Source: Aliiglaciecola sp. CAU 1673 (GTDB lineage Bacteria > Pseudomonadota > Gammaproteobacteria > Enterobacterales > Alteromonadaceae). From it: 64,000 bases of DNA. The stretch spans positions 62,001 through 126,000 of the forward strand of contig NZ_JARHUG010000007.1 of NCBI RefSeq assembly GCF_029223185.1, written 5' to 3'. The notes beneath the pieces were generated by a model. It was not told the DNA's origin and did no database searches. It was given only the letters and a program-made list of their open reading frames with translations. The position numbers and the translations under genes are program-made. Below, one piece after another: positions 28,726 through 39,279 of this stretch (position 1 is the stretch's first letter; every line of letters begins with the position of its first letter).

Positions 28726-29161
28726 GATGTTGCCCCTTCCCTTGCATATATTGGCTGAGTTTGTTCTTAAAGCTTTCACCTGGTGCAACTGCAGGTGAAA
28801 TAGGCTCCTGCAATTTGGCCAGATGGGTAATCTGTTGGCTGGTCACTCCAAGCAAATGCTGTTCGTTCCCCACTTCGATAACCAGCACCCGCTCTCGCGT
28901 GCCCAATGCCATAGAGCCCATGATTTTCAATTGACCACTGCCAGCATGAGTGACATTAAACCGGCGCATCAGGTAGCCAAGCATAAAAACCAAGGCCACC
29001 ACGATCACCAAAGACAGCAGTATCGACAAAAAGTCGCCGGGGCTGCTTAAGGGCACATTGTCAGCAAAGACGGGGGAAGAGAGGCTGGCTAAGCTGCTAA
29101 AAAACAGCTTAGCCTTTGTTTTACCTGAGCTTTTTAATACGTTCGATTTGGCTGATAACAT
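28718..29161 (-). CDS. fliO: Flagellar assembly protein FliO
   Basis: A 147-residue protein. FliO helps assemble FliP. One membrane helix ([25 protein letters not shown]) is followed by the cytoplasmic domain with the pattern [24 protein letters not shown], which is the FliO hallmark. From the ATG at 29161 the N-terminus contains an additional signal-like stretch ([18 protein letters not shown]), and the gene overlaps fliN by 41 bases. No better start is visible. It also overlaps fliP by eight bases. Confidence 0.9.
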   Translation of the reverse strand: MLSAKSNVLKSSGKTKAKLFFSSLASLSSPVFADNVPLSSPGDFLSILLSLVIVVALVFMLGYLMRRFNVTHAGSGQLKIMGSMALGTRERVLVIEVGNEQHLLGVTSQQITHLAKLQEPISPAVAPGESFKNKLSQYMQGKGQHHD

Positions 29162-29528
29162 CGGTGAGGCGTATCCCGAACTTGTCGTTAACTACTACTA
29201 CCTCACCATGAGCAATCAACGTGCCATTTACTAACACGTCTAGCGGCTCACCGGCCACACGATCCAGTTCAACCACAGAACCCTGGTTGAGTTGGAGAAG
29301 ATTGCGAATACTTATATGACTGCGTCCCACTTCCATTGAAATGGTCACGGGAATGTCCAAAATGGTATCCAGCTTGCGCTTTTCCTCGCCGGTCAGCTTG
29401 CTGTCATCTTCCAGCTCATCCAGTTCGGCCACTTGCACACCATCTTCGCCGCCCTGAGCTTCGGCTTCCGCCTGCTCGGCCATAGCCGCTGCCCAATCGT
29501 CTAAATCATCATCTTTTTCGGTGCCCAT
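29121..29528 (-). CDS. fliN: Flagellar motor switch protein FliN
   Basis: A 135-residue C-ring protein. The N-terminal half is very acidic (DDDLDDWAAAMAEQAEAEAQ), and the C-terminal SpoA domain is typical: [62 protein letters not shown], listed here only as the ends of the fold. AGAGGT lies seven bases before the ATG. It overlaps fliO by 41 bases and follows fliM by 48 bases. Confidence 0.97.
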   Translation of the reverse strand: MGTEKDDDLDDWAAAMAEQAEAEAQGGEDGVQVAELDELEDDSKLTGEEKRKLDTILDIPVTISMEVGRSHISIRNLLQLNQGSVVELDRVAGEPLDVLVNGTLIAHGEVVVVNDKFGIRLTDVISQIERIKKLR

Positions 29529-29576
29529 AATGCTACCTCTGTTACTCTGTCAAAAAACCGACTATATCGCAGACGG

Positions 29577-30632
29577 TTATAAATCTTCTTCCAGACTGGA
29601 AAGTTCAGCGTCGCTGTCTAAACGACGTCCCCCTTTGGTCAACAACTGCAGTTCCGATTTGACCGATGTGGGCCTTGGGATCTTCTCAGTGATCTTCAAT
29701 GCCACATTATCTCTTGAGCGCCCCATCTTGGTACGGAAGGTGGGTAAGTCCTCTACAAAGAGTACGACATGCTCCGGCAAATCAACCGGGATAATGTCAC
29801 CCTCTTTAAGATCCATCACTTCATGCAAACTGAGCTCAAAATCCATCAAGGTGGCAGAAATTTCCACCTGTACATCCATGATTTCGTCTCGCAATGCCTT
29901 ACTCCAACGAAGATCGGTATCTTCCTTATCGCTTTGCACACCCGCATCGAGCAATTCTCGGATAGGCTCCAGCATGGAGTAGGGTAAGGCTACGTGGAAA
30001 TCACCACCACCACCGTCCAGCTCAATATGGAAGGAGCTTATCACCACCACTTCGGTGGGACTGACGATATTGGCCATCGCCGGGTTAACTTCGGAATCCA
30101 GGTACTCAAAAGACACATCCATTACCGGCGCCCAGGCTTCTTTGTAATCTTCAAAGATGAGTTTCAGCAGCATCTGGATAATACGACGTTCGGTAGGAGT
30201 AAATTCCCGCCCTTCAATCTTGGCGTGATAGCGTCCGTCGCCGCCGAAGAAGTTATCCACCAAAATAAACACCAAACGTGCTTCCATGGTGATAAGGCCG
30301 GTACCCTTGAGCGGTCTGAAACGCACCATATTTAAACTGGTGGGCACAAACAGGGTATGGATATATTCACCAAATTTGATCATCTGAATGCCGTTGATGG
30401 ATACCTCGGCACTACGTCGCATCATATTGAACAGGCTGACCCGCATATGTCGGGCAAAACGTTCGTTGACCATCTCCAGGGTGGGCATACGACCGCGCAC
30501 AATTCGGTCTTGCGAGGAAAAGTCATACTCAAGCGCCGAGCCCGATGGCTCGCTGCCAACCTCTTCCTCTTCGACTTCATCGACGCCATGGAGTAGCGCG
30601 TCAATTTCGTCCTGGGATAGTAAATCACTCAC
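29577..30632 (-). CDS. fliM: Flagellar motor switch protein FliM
   Basis: A 351-residue C-ring protein. The N-terminal MSDLLSQDEIDALLHG is the CheY-P binding peptide, followed by the middle domain (RHMRVSLFNMMRRSAEV) and the C-terminal SpoA domain that pairs with FliN (VALKITEKIPRP). The start is GTG at 30632, not ATG, 10 bases after the fliL stop. Direction of rotation and switching would depend on CheY, which is not in the window. Confidence 0.97.
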   Translation of the reverse strand: MSDLLSQDEIDALLHGVDEVEEEEVGSEPSGSALEYDFSSQDRIVRGRMPTLEMVNERFARHMRVSLFNMMRRSAEVSINGIQMIKFGEYIHTLFVPTSLNMVRFRPLKGTGLITMEARLVFILVDNFFGGDGRYHAKIEGREFTPTERRIIQMLLKLIFEDYKEAWAPVMDVSFEYLDSEVNPAMANIVSPTEVVVISSFHIELDGGGGDFHVALPYSMLEPIRELLDAGVQSDKEDTDLRWSKALRDEIMDVQVEISATLMDFELSLHEVMDLKEGDIIPVDLPEHVVLFVEDLPTFRTKMGRSRDNVALKITEKIPRPTSVKSELQLLTKGGRRLDSDAELSSLEEDL

Positions 30633-30642
30633 TGCTCTGCCC

Positions 30643-31176
30643 TTATTGCATCACAAAACCAACAAACAAGACTTGCTCAACCACTTCGCGACCGGCGATC
30701 TCCTGCATGACTTTGCGGACTTCTTTAACTGACTGCTCACGCAGGGCAACTTTGCCCGCCTCGGTCACCAAGTCATCGGCATTGGCGCTACTGAAAACTC
30801 TTAACAAAGTCCCTTCAATCATCGGGATGTGCATTTTCGCCGTTTCTTCGTTCTCGGAGCCCCTGACCAAAAGCTGCACTTTAATTTGCACCAAGCGGTC
30901 GCGGCCCTGACCAGGAACATTAAAAACAAAGGGTCGTGGCATGGCCACATACAAGGCACTGCCTAACTGTGCACCTGATACCGCAGGAGCTGAGCTGGAG
31001 GCAGCGCCAGCAGCCCCCGCTTCAGTGTTGGCTACAGGCATCGGTTCATCGGAGCCACCAAGCAGGAAAAATGCCCCTACACCGCCGCCAATCAAGACCA
31101 CGGCAGCAATGATGATCAACATCATCTTGCTCTTCTTGCCGCCGTCTTCCATTTCCAGTTCTTTTTCTTCAGCCAT
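30643..31176 (-). CDS. fliL: Flagellar basal body protein FliL
   Basis: A 177-residue inner-membrane protein that supports stator function. A short acidic N-tail, one membrane helix (MMLIIIAAVVLIGGGVGAFFLL), an Ala/Ser-rich linker and the periplasmic domain with MPRPFVFNVPG and VQIKVQLLVRG. The C-terminus VEQVLFVGFVMQ fits the family. It lies between fliK and fliM in the standard order. Confidence 0.95.
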   Translation of the reverse strand: MAEEKELEMEDGGKKSKMMLIIIAAVVLIGGGVGAFFLLGGSDEPMPVANTEAGAAGAASSSAPAVSGAQLGSALYVAMPRPFVFNVPGQGRDRLVQIKVQLLVRGSENEETAKMHIPMIEGTLLRVFSSANADDLVTEAGKVALREQSVKEVRKVMQEIAGREVVEQVLFVGFVMQ

Positions 31177-31255
31177 CGTCGTCTCTAAATCAGTTGAGTA
31201 CCTTAATTATCCTTAACCATGGCATCCTTAAGCAATCCTTGCCATCAAGGTTTTA

Positions 31256-33421
31256 TCAAACAAAATAATCAATTGCCCCTTTAGGATTGTTTCTTGGGAG
31301 GGAAGGGCCGGATAGAGTTCCTTCTAGCTGAGCAGTTTCATTAGCAGCTGAGTCGCCTCTGGAGCTCTGACGCTCACCGCGTTCCGAGCCAGATTGACTA
31401 CTCTCCTGCTGAACGAAGGATTGCCCCAACTCGATACCTTTATCAGACAGTAGCTCTCTTAACCTGGGTACAGCCTGATCCAGTAATTCTTTAGCCTGAG
31501 GGGATTGCACCACAAAATTGACACTGGCCTGATCGCCCTGCATCTGAATACGAATCTGCATGGTACCCAAATCAGGTGGGTCTAACCGAATATCGGCGCG
31601 CATATTGCCCATGCTGTTCATCACCCGCACCTTCTCGGCTAACTGATGCGCAGCTTCAGGTTTGGCAATATTTATGGCCTGCTCCAGCTTTGTCTGTGCT
31701 GCCGTTCTCTCGGCAGTAGCGACATTGTTGGTTACCTCGGTGCTCGCGCTACGCTCGATACCACTGCTTTTTATATTGAGTGGATCAACGCTTTTATCCT
31801 GAGAACTGACCGATTCCAGATGGCTAGCAAGACTTTGCACTATGCTGGCGACCTGCTTGGTAGAGTTATCGGTACTTTCGCTCTTTGCCAAGGCGGATTC
31901 CACCATTGCCTGTAAATCCAGTCCAGGCTCCCGCCCTTGAGCAAGTTGTGCTTTAAATTCTTCAACACCGGCTTTGAGGGTACCGATGAATCCCTGTTCA
32001 GTTCCTTGCTCCTGTGACTTTGGTAACTGCGAGCCAAGTTGTCCCAGGACCTTGTCCAGATCTTTTTCAGATAATGCCGCCAACTGCTTAACCAGGTCAT
32101 CACTGGCTGCGGCGGCCTTGTTTGTTGCGTCAGGAGCAACGGAAACCGCCACCTGCAAGCCAGGCGCCTGCTTTGTTGAAGCAGCCACTGACTTCTCGGT
32201 TTCCCCTTGGAGGAGCTTAGCAATGCCATCAATATCCTCACTCTGTCCTGTTTGTACCGGCTTTCCGATCAACAAATCAACTGAGTTTCGCAAGGGTTTA
32301 TCTTCGTCTGAGCTGAGCTGTACTTTGATATCCTTCGCTAACTTGCTTAGGTCACTATCAAGATCAATGACTTCAGTGTCCAACCCAGTGACATTGGCAA
32401 GACTATTCGTATTCTTGAGTTCAGCAGAATCAGGCTGAGGCTTAACAGGAAGAGTGAAGAATAGATCTTCCCTGGTTTTCTCCCCCATTTTAGCTCTTAA
32501 TTCAGCCTCTGTCGGAGTATCTTGCAAAACGCTTTGCTGTGCCTGTACAAGCACGTCAGCGGACTCTTGTTCGGCATTCATGCTAAGGGCTGCACGTAAG
32601 GCAGTAGGAATCGGCTCTGCTGCTGGTTTTGACGATTCAAAACTGCCGAGCTTGGCCACATTGACGCCCAAGACTTCTTTTAACAGGTCACGAAGCGCAC
32701 CACTCTCACCAGCATTTAGACCACTGAGTAACTGTTGCAAATTTTCAAGCTTTCCGGCCTCATTGGCCATGGATTCAATGGCTTCGGCATCAAAACCGGC
32801 ATCCGTCAGAAATTGTTTAGCTTGCTCAGACAGTTGTGTGCCTTGGACAAGGCCAGCCTCGCCTTCTTCAGTTAGAGGCTGATTTTCGTCTTGAACCTGT
32901 CCGCTTAACAACTGGTAAATCAGAGGCAACCAATCTTTTTCCTGCGCATCGGCGTTGTCATCATTTTCAAGACCTGCCACAGCAGGACCATCATTTTCAT
33001 GACCGGACGGCTCAGAGGAGACTTTAGCTGGTTTTTCAGCCACCACCTCGGAACGCACCAACTCACCAGGCTCATGTGAGGCCCCTGTATCTGACGCTTT
33101 GTGCTCATCCTGTATGGCCAATTTATTGCGCTCGGCCTTTTCTGGCCGGGGCGGCTGGCTGTCTACCTGAGGCTTCTCTGACGGGGTTTTGTCTGCCTGA
33201 GCACGGGTGGGCTGCTCAGACGTTTTAGCGACGTGCTGTGTGGTTGCGGGTTCCTGCACTGCCGACTTAGCTTTATCTTTGAGGTTGTTTGATACTTGCT
33301 GACGACTGAATTGCTCAGCAAACAGGTCACCGTTGGCGCTGTCCTGTTTGGAACGCCCTTTTTGTTGAGAATTGCCAGAAGCGGCAATATCGGGTAGCAG
33401 GGTGGCAACTTGTTGCATCAT
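31256..33421 (-). CDS. fliK: Flagellar hook-length control protein FliK
   Basis: A 721-residue protein, long for FliK. The N-terminal two thirds are low-complexity, rich in Gln, Glu, Ala and Ser, as expected for the molecular ruler. The conserved C-terminal domain that acts on FlhB is clear from about residue 595: MRADIRLDPPDLGTMQIRI, the VNFVVQSPQAKELL segment and LRELLSDKGIELGQSFV. It is predicted to be exported during hook growth. The length would set hook length if the ruler model holds here. A 101-base gap with a small GGGC-AAA-GCCC hairpin (about 33456-33466) precedes it. Confidence 0.95.
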   Translation of the reverse strand: MMQQVATLLPDIAASGNSQQKGRSKQDSANGDLFAEQFSRQQVSNNLKDKAKSAVQEPATTQHVAKTSEQPTRAQADKTPSEKPQVDSQPPRPEKAERNKLAIQDEHKASDTGASHEPGELVRSEVVAEKPAKVSSEPSGHENDGPAVAGLENDDNADAQEKDWLPLIYQLLSGQVQDENQPLTEEGEAGLVQGTQLSEQAKQFLTDAGFDAEAIESMANEAGKLENLQQLLSGLNAGESGALRDLLKEVLGVNVAKLGSFESSKPAAEPIPTALRAALSMNAEQESADVLVQAQQSVLQDTPTEAELRAKMGEKTREDLFFTLPVKPQPDSAELKNTNSLANVTGLDTEVIDLDSDLSKLAKDIKVQLSSDEDKPLRNSVDLLIGKPVQTGQSEDIDGIAKLLQGETEKSVAASTKQAPGLQVAVSVAPDATNKAAAASDDLVKQLAALSEKDLDKVLGQLGSQLPKSQEQGTEQGFIGTLKAGVEEFKAQLAQGREPGLDLQAMVESALAKSESTDNSTKQVASIVQSLASHLESVSSQDKSVDPLNIKSSGIERSASTEVTNNVATAERTAAQTKLEQAINIAKPEAAHQLAEKVRVMNSMGNMRADIRLDPPDLGTMQIRIQMQGDQASVNFVVQSPQAKELLDQAVPRLRELLSDKGIELGQSFVQQESSQSGSERGERQSSRGDSAANETAQLEGTLSGPSLPRNNPKGAIDYFV

Positions 33422-33522
33422 AACTTGGATTCCGCGTTCATTTAGCCTTGGTTTTCGGGCTTTGCCCCGGAGATAAATTAATTACACAAAATGCTCTGCA
33501 AAGAGCGTTCCAAAGTTACTTT

Positions 33523-33969
33523 TCAGGAAGCCTTGGCTCGACGAACAAAGCGTTGGATGGCAATTTCGTCCATCATAGCTTGCTCGTGTTTTGCCTCTTT
33601 TTGGGCCTTTTCCTGATGCTTTTTATCAATCAGCATCTCCACTGCCTTGCGTTTTTGCTGTTGCTTAAGCCACAAGCCTTTGCGCTGTTCAGCTACGGCT
33701 TTAGCCCTTGCCAGCATTTGCGTTTGCTGAGCACAGGCCTTGTCGAGCTTCTCAACAAAAGCTTGATGCTGTCCAAAGGTGGTGGCACCCACTCCCTGCA
33801 TGGCCCGTTGTTGCAATTCGCGCAAATAATCCAGGCGGTAACGCTGCAATCCACTGAGCTTTTGTTGGTTGTTATTGACGTTTTGCACGGCCAACTGATA
33901 GTCACGGGCTAATTTGTCTTCTTTCTCTTTTTCCCAATGCGCGACGATTTCCAACTGCTTGGTGGACAT
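33523..33969 (-). CDS. fliJ: Flagellar export chaperone FliJ
   Basis: A 148-residue coiled-coil protein that links FliI to the export gate. Nearly the whole chain is helical and highly charged, with many Gln, Lys and Glu residues. The ATG at 33969 overlaps the TGA of fliI (TGATG), and GGAGG lies just upstream, so translation is coupled. A TTG one codon earlier is less likely. Confidence 0.92.
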   Translation of the reverse strand: MSTKQLEIVAHWEKEKEDKLARDYQLAVQNVNNNQQKLSGLQRYRLDYLRELQQRAMQGVGATTFGQHQAFVEKLDKACAQQTQMLARAKAVAEQRKGLWLKQQQKRKAVEMLIDKKHQEKAQKEAKHEQAMMDEIAIQRFVRRAKAS

Positions 33970-35300
33970 CAATTACCTCCAAGGTTGTGAGCAAGTCCCA
34001 TTACGGCTTCGAGGCACTCATCATAAGGCAAGACCTCTTTCATCCCTTGCTGCAAAAACATATTAATAACCGGCTCCGCTTTAATGGCGCCATCGATACG
34101 AGGATCGGTGCCCTTGGTATAAGCGCCAATGCTGATAAGGTCACGGTTTTGCTGATAGGTGGAATAGACTTGCTTGATTCGCCTGGCGGCTTTCAGATGC
34201 TGGTCACTGACCACCATCGGCATAACCCGGCTGATCGATGCCTCCACATCAATAGCCGGATAATGGCCGCTATCAGCCAGGCGTCTGGCCAGCACCACGT
34301 GACCGTCCAGAATGGCCCTGGCCGAATCGGCGATCGGATCTTGCAAGTCGTCGCCCTCGGTCAACACCGTAAAGAAAGCGGTGATCGAGCCCTGTCCTTC
34401 ACCGCCATTACCGGCCCGCTCCACCAGCGCCGGTAATCTGGCAAACACCGAGGGCGGATAACCTTTGGTAGCTGGAGGCTCGCCCACCGCCAAGGCAATT
34501 TCCCGCTGGGCCATGGCGTAGCGAGTCAACGAATCAATCAGTAGCAGCACATTCATACCCTGATCGCGAAAGTATTCGGCAATAGCGACAGCGGTTTCAC
34601 AGCCTTTAAGGCGCATCAAGGGTGACGTATCCGCTGGAGCAGCGACCACCACAGATTTCTGTTTCTCTTCTTCACCGAGGATATCGTGAATAAATTCTTT
34701 AACCTCACGACCCCGTTCGCCAACCAGTCCCACTACTACCACATCGGCGCTGGTGCCACGGGTCATCATGCCAAGCAGCACGCTTTTACCCACACCTGAA
34801 CCAGCGAAGAGTCCCATACGCTGGCCCACCCCCACGGTAATCATCGCATTGATGGCACGTACACCCACATCCAACGGCTGACTAATAGGGCGACGGATAA
34901 GGGGATTGATTGGCGGGCGAGTCAGGGGAATTCGCTGTTCGGCTTTAATCGGTCCCAAACCATCCAGTGGCATACCATTGCCATCAACCACCCGTCCAAG
35001 CAGCTCCATACCGACACCAATGCCCTGCTCACGAGAAAGTGGTTGTACACGAGAGCCAGGCACGATACCGCGCACCGCTTCGGTAGGCATCAGATAAGTA
35101 ATATTCTCGGCAAAACCCACTACTTCGGCTTCGATTTCGCCATCCACGGTTTGCACCAGGCATTGGCTACCGACGGGCATTTGACAACCTACCGCTTCCA
35201 GTGTCAGGCCAATGCCACGGACCAGCTTACCGGCTGCGACCGTAGGTGCCGATGGCACCTTATGTTGGAAAGACTGGATACGCTCCAGTAAGCTTTTCAA
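33969..35300 (-). CDS. fliI: Flagellum-specific ATPase FliI
   Basis: A 443-residue ATPase of the flagellar export system. Walker A GSGVGKS is at 167-173, the [11 protein letters not shown] segment follows, and Walker B is [14 protein letters not shown]. The start is a rare TTG at 35300, one base after the fliH stop, with GGGG seven bases before it inside fliH. The next ATG would remove 40 residues of the normal N-terminal domain, so TTG is well supported. Confidence 0.97.
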   Translation of the reverse strand: MKSLLERIQSFQHKVPSAPTVAAGKLVRGIGLTLEAVGCQMPVGSQCLVQTVDGEIEAEVVGFAENITYLMPTEAVRGIVPGSRVQPLSREQGIGVGMELLGRVVDGNGMPLDGLGPIKAEQRIPLTRPPINPLIRRPISQPLDVGVRAINAMITVGVGQRMGLFAGSGVGKSVLLGMMTRGTSADVVVVGLVGERGREVKEFIHDILGEEEKQKSVVVAAPADTSPLMRLKGCETAVAIAEYFRDQGMNVLLLIDSLTRYAMAQREIALAVGEPPATKGYPPSVFARLPALVERAGNGGEGQGSITAFFTVLTEGDDLQDPIADSARAILDGHVVLARRLADSGHYPAIDVEASISRVMPMVVSDQHLKAARRIKQVYSTYQQNRDLISIGAYTKGTDPRIDGAIKAEPVINMFLQQGMKEVLPYDECLEAVMGLAHNLGGN

Positions 35301-35301
35301 G

Positions 35302-36099
35302 CTACTGCCCCTGCTTTTTGTGATTGGCCATTCCTTGTTCTAGCAAGAATTTGTCCAGCACCTGACGCACCCGTCTTTCTATGGTCACATCGACGGCGTT
35401 GGTATCGGTCACAATATCGCAGCCCCCACGCGCCATGTCAGGGGTTTCCACAAACTGCCAATGGTGGGATTCGATTTCATCGGCGCTGAAATGCTCGCGC
35501 ACCAGGGCAATGTCCTCTGGGTGCATGCGGAACTGATAACGACGTTCCTGTATGGGTAGCACTTTCAGGCCTTCACTAATGGCTTGATAAATAATGTTTT
35601 CGTTGGTTTGAATTTCGGTGTAAATCACTGAACGGGCCAGAGTAACGGCCAATTGCACCAACTCTTTTTCCAGTTGCTTATCAACTTTGTTAACAGGCTG
35701 CGTGAGTTCAGTCGCCAGTTTTTGCCAAGTTTCGGTTTGTTCCTGCATCTGCAGGCGACCAGATTCCAGACCTTCAGCATGGCCGGCCTCAAAGCCCCGA
35801 CTTTGCCCCTCTTCCAGTCCCTTGTGCAGACCTTCTTCATGGCCCTTGGCAAAACCTTCCTCTTTGCCCTGCTCGAACCCCTCCTGATAAGCCGACTGGC
35901 GAATAGCTTCTATCTCTTCGGCGGTAGGCGGCAGGATCTCTTCTTCGAGCTCGGGTGGTTCGTATTTCCAGTCACTGGCTTTGTTAATGGCGTTGGTGCT
36001 GTCTGCCGCCTTTGGACGAGCATCCTCCATAAAGGGTAGGTCCCAGGACTTCACCTTTACCTCACCCGATTGATATTTATGGATCTTGGAACTGCTCAT
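35302..36099 (-). CDS. fliH: Flagellar assembly protein FliH
   Basis: A 265-residue stator of the FliI ATPase. A central run of Gly every four residues ([13 protein letters not shown], then further G-x-x-x-G steps up to about residue 120) is the FliH GxxxG helix. The C-terminal domain has the [13 protein letters not shown] pattern shared with FliH/YscL. It sits between fliG and fliI, 15 and 1 bases away. Confidence 0.95.
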   Translation of the reverse strand: MSSSKIHKYQSGEVKVKSWDLPFMEDARPKAADSTNAINKASDWKYEPPELEEEILPPTAEEIEAIRQSAYQEGFEQGKEEGFAKGHEEGLHKGLEEGQSRGFEAGHAEGLESGRLQMQEQTETWQKLATELTQPVNKVDKQLEKELVQLAVTLARSVIYTEIQTNENIIYQAISEGLKVLPIQERRYQFRMHPEDIALVREHFSADEIESHHWQFVETPDMARGGCDIVTDTNAVDVTIERRVRQVLDKFLLEQGMANHKKQGQ

Positions 36100-36114
36100 A
36101 GGGTATCCAGATAA

Positions 36115-37185
36115 TTACAGGAATTCTTCGCCGCCACCGCCGCCCAGCATAATTTCGCCGGCATCGGCCAAGCGCCGCGCGATAGACAGAATTTCTTTTT
36201 GTGCCGCTTCCACTTCACTGACACGCACCGGTCCCATGGCTTCCAAATCATCCAACAACATTTCGGCAGCACGCTTGGACATGTTCTTAGTGATCTTATC
36301 ACGTAAGGTTTCATCGGCGCCCTTAATGGCCTTAAGCAGCGCATCTTGCTGCACTTCGCGCAAGATAGTCTGGATAGCACGGTCGTCGGCATCTGCCAGG
36401 TTGTCGAACACGAACATCAGGTCCTGAATCTGCTGACTCATCTCTTCGTCCTGCTCGCGGATGGCATCCATCAACTGGCCTTCGATATTGGTGTCCAGGA
36501 AGTTCATGATCTCGGCAGCAGACTTCAGGCCGCCCATCTTCGCCGCCTGTGCCCCCGCCTGACCAGCGAACTGCTTCTCCATGATTTCGTTCAGTTCCTG
36601 CAAAGCGGCCGGCTGGACTTCTTCGAGGTTGGCAATACGCATCATCAAGTCCAAGCGCACTTTTTCCGGGAACTGACTGATAATCTCTGCAGATTGCTCG
36701 GCATCCAGGTAAGACAGCACAATGGTCTGAATCTGTGGGTGTTCGTTACGGATAATGCTGGCCACTTGCTTGGAATCCATCCACTTCAATGAATCCAGGC
36801 CTTTAGCGCCACCGCCCATCAGGATCTGATCGATAAGGTTAGCGGCCTTATCTTCACCCAAGGCCGCGGTCAGCGCTTTACGCACAAACTCCTGGCTCTG
36901 GAAGCCGATGGTGCTGTAATTCTGGATCTCTTCGATGAAATGCTTATGCACCGCAGTAATCTTATTCTGGGTCATGTCCTCCATGGTGGCCATGGCTGAA
37001 CCCAGCTTCTGAACCTGTTTGGGCTCAAGATGCTTTAGGATCTGTGCAGCGTCCTCTTCAGAAAGACTCAACAACAGGATCGCGGCTTTTTCCACCCCTT
37101 CCAGTTTGCCGACATCATAGCCCATCTCTTCTTTAGGGGCGTCACCGGCTGGCGGTTGGGTCTTGGCGAGTTGTCTTGCAGCCAT
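36115..37185 (-). CDS. fliG: Flagellar motor switch protein FliG
   Basis: A 356-residue rotor protein that receives torque from MotA-type stators. Helical repeats include KAAILLLSLSEEDAAQILKHL near residue 33, the EHPQ segment (NEHPQIQTIVLSYL) and the C-terminal torque helix with DDRAIQTILREVQQDALLKAI. It follows fliF by two bases. The C-terminus ends GGGGGEEFL, close to other polar-flagellum FliG proteins. Confidence 0.97.
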   Translation of the reverse strand: MAARQLAKTQPPAGDAPKEEMGYDVGKLEGVEKAAILLLSLSEEDAAQILKHLEPKQVQKLGSAMATMEDMTQNKITAVHKHFIEEIQNYSTIGFQSQEFVRKALTAALGEDKAANLIDQILMGGGAKGLDSLKWMDSKQVASIIRNEHPQIQTIVLSYLDAEQSAEIISQFPEKVRLDLMMRIANLEEVQPAALQELNEIMEKQFAGQAGAQAAKMGGLKSAAEIMNFLDTNIEGQLMDAIREQDEEMSQQIQDLMFVFDNLADADDRAIQTILREVQQDALLKAIKGADETLRDKITKNMSKRAAEMLLDDLEAMGPVRVSEVEAAQKEILSIARRLADAGEIMLGGGGGEEFL

Positions 37186-37187
37186 AA

Positions 37188-38888
37188 TTAGTCATCCTGC
37201 ATCAGCCAGCCCTTCACAACCTGGGCTGACAATTCGGGTTCGTTAGCCACCAAGGCTCTGACGGCCTTGAGTACATCTTCATCTTTGTGCAGATCGGGCA
37301 GCATCAGTGAACCATCTGCAGCGAAGCCAACCTGACCTTCATCAAACTCTTGAGACAACATACTGATGGTTTCGTCACCCAGATCCAATCCGGAATCGGC
37401 ATCAAAGGCTTCTGCCTCACGGGTGTCTTCAGGGTAAATCAGTTTCTTAAGCATGGGGCGTACGATGGAGAGGATCAAGGTAATGATCACCAGGCCACCG
37501 ATAACCAGGCGCAAGGCCTTCATAAACCATTCCTGCTCCCAGATGGGGGTCTCAACCGGGCCAATATCATCCAGACGGGAGAAAGGAATGCTGACCACTT
37601 CCAGCGAATCACCACGGGTGACATCAAATCCGATCCCACCTTGCAGTAAACGGCGGATATTGAGCAGTTCTTCCTGGCTGCGCGGCACGGCGGTCATAGT
37701 ACCGTCTGCGCTGGTTTGTTGGGTATGGTCCACTGCCACGGATACGCTAAGACGTCTGATCACGCCGGTTTGCTGCTTGGTGTGGCTGATGGTGGTGTCC
37801 AATTCAAAGTTGCGGGTCGCTTCTTTGTGCGAACGTCCGGGTGTAGTGCCCTGCGCGTTGCTGCTACTGGCTTGCTCCGGAATATTGGAGTCCAGCGGTG
37901 GCTGGTTTGTCAGGGCACCTGGAATACCGGCAACAATACCGCCGACAGAGTTCTCTTCCACCGTCATTTCGCTGCGAACAGCAGGCAGATCCGGATTGTA
38001 ACGCTTCTGGGTTTGCTCGACCGAGGTGAAGTCCATGCTGACATCAACTTGGGCGGTATAATTACCCAACCCCAGTACAGGGATCAGAATGGAGTCAATT
38101 TTCTCCAGATATTCGGTTTCACGGCGTTTCTCGATTTCGTATTCTTTGCGTGAGCGGGCCGACAGTGCATCCTGAGAGCCGGAGTTAAGCAAACGGCCGT
38201 TATTGTCGGTGACAGTGACCCGGTTTGGCTCCATACCTTGTACCGCAGAGGCCACGATATCTACTACCGCATCCACTTCTTCGGAAGACAATAAAGAGCC
38301 GCGGCGAAGCGTCAGTACCACCGTGGCACTGGGTCTCTTCTCTTCGCGGGCAAAGACACTTTCTTTGGGAATAGCCAACAGCACATTAGCACGGTTGATG
38401 GCACTGATTTGTTCAATAGTGCGCGCCAGTTGTTGCTCGCGTGCGACTTTAAGACGCTCTTTCTCGACGCGCTGGCTTACTCCGAACCCCATGTCTTGCA
38501 TGATGATATCGGTGCCAGCAGAAGGTTCCTGGCTAATTCCTTGACGCGTCATTCCCAATTTAATGTTTTGGTACTGGCTTTCTGTTACATAAATAACATT
38601 GCCATCCAAACGGTATTCAATTTGGTTTTGATCGAGGTAATCCAGAGTTTCAATCAGTTGCTGGGTTTCCATCTTGGCCAGGGGACGCATCTCCGGCTCC
38701 TGCACCCAAATAAAGATAAAAACAGAGATAGCAACACAGATAACCAGGGCCACGATTAGGGTGACTTGGCGAAGCATATCCACACCACCCAGACCTTCCA
38801 TAAAGCCGGACCGTTGTTCCTGGCTGTTGTCCGCCGCGCCAGATGGAGCGCCTGCGACCGCCAGTTCTGTACTTGTTGCTTCTGCCAT
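37188..38888 (-). CDS. fliF: Flagellar MS-ring protein FliF
   Basis: A 566-residue protein with one membrane helix near residues 40-60 and a second near 455-475. The periplasmic ring-building motifs are in between, and the C-terminal FliG-binding tail is acidic and amphipathic (VRALVANEPELSAQVVKGWL). It begins 10 bases after fliE. Confidence 0.97.
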   Translation of the reverse strand: MAEATSTELAVAGAPSGAADNSQEQRSGFMEGLGGVDMLRQVTLIVALVICVAISVFIFIWVQEPEMRPLAKMETQQLIETLDYLDQNQIEYRLDGNVIYVTESQYQNIKLGMTRQGISQEPSAGTDIIMQDMGFGVSQRVEKERLKVAREQQLARTIEQISAINRANVLLAIPKESVFAREEKRPSATVVLTLRRGSLLSSEEVDAVVDIVASAVQGMEPNRVTVTDNNGRLLNSGSQDALSARSRKEYEIEKRRETEYLEKIDSILIPVLGLGNYTAQVDVSMDFTSVEQTQKRYNPDLPAVRSEMTVEENSVGGIVAGIPGALTNQPPLDSNIPEQASSSNAQGTTPGRSHKEATRNFELDTTISHTKQQTGVIRRLSVSVAVDHTQQTSADGTMTAVPRSQEELLNIRRLLQGGIGFDVTRGDSLEVVSIPFSRLDDIGPVETPIWEQEWFMKALRLVIGGLVIITLILSIVRPMLKKLIYPEDTREAEAFDADSGLDLGDETISMLSQEFDEGQVGFAADGSLMLPDLHKDEDVLKAVRALVANEPELSAQVVKGWLMQDD

Positions 38889-38898
38889 GCTCTACCCC

Positions 38899-39225
38899 TT
38901 ATACCGGCATGTTGGAAATGGACTTATAAGCTTCCAGCAACTTATTGCGCACCTGCATGGTGGCTTCAAAGGCAATACCAGATTTTTCCTTGGCAACCAT
39001 CACATCAGCCAGGCTGATATTCGGGTCTCCCATCTCAAAAGCCACCTGCATTTCCTTCGATGTTTTCTGCATACCATTGACCGTATCCAAGGCCTGCTTA
39101 AGCATCCCGGCGAAGTCCTGTCCGCTGCTGTTGGTCACCTGCGGCAGATTGTCACCAATCCCTTTGCTGGCCTGAGAGGCCAGAGATTGAAGTTCGCTAT
39201 AGAGTGATTGGGCTTTGATATCCAC
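38899..39225 (-). CDS. fliE: Flagellar hook-basal body protein FliE
   Basis: A 108-residue adaptor between the MS ring and rod. Family segments are DFAGMLKQALDTVNGMQ and MQVRNKLLEAYKSISNMPV. The start is GTG at 39225 with GGAG seven bases upstream; the longer frame from 39273 would run back to within about 10 bases of the -12 element. It is the first gene of the operon that continues to fliQ. Confidence 0.95.
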   Translation of the reverse strand: MDIKAQSLYSELQSLASQASKGIGDNLPQVTNSSGQDFAGMLKQALDTVNGMQKTSKEMQVAFEMGDPNISLADVMVAKEKSGIAFEATMQVRNKLLEAYKSISNMPV

Positions 39226-39279
39226 GTTAATGCTCCACTGATATCTGGCGTCAAAAAGCGCCTTCGGTAGCAACCACCA

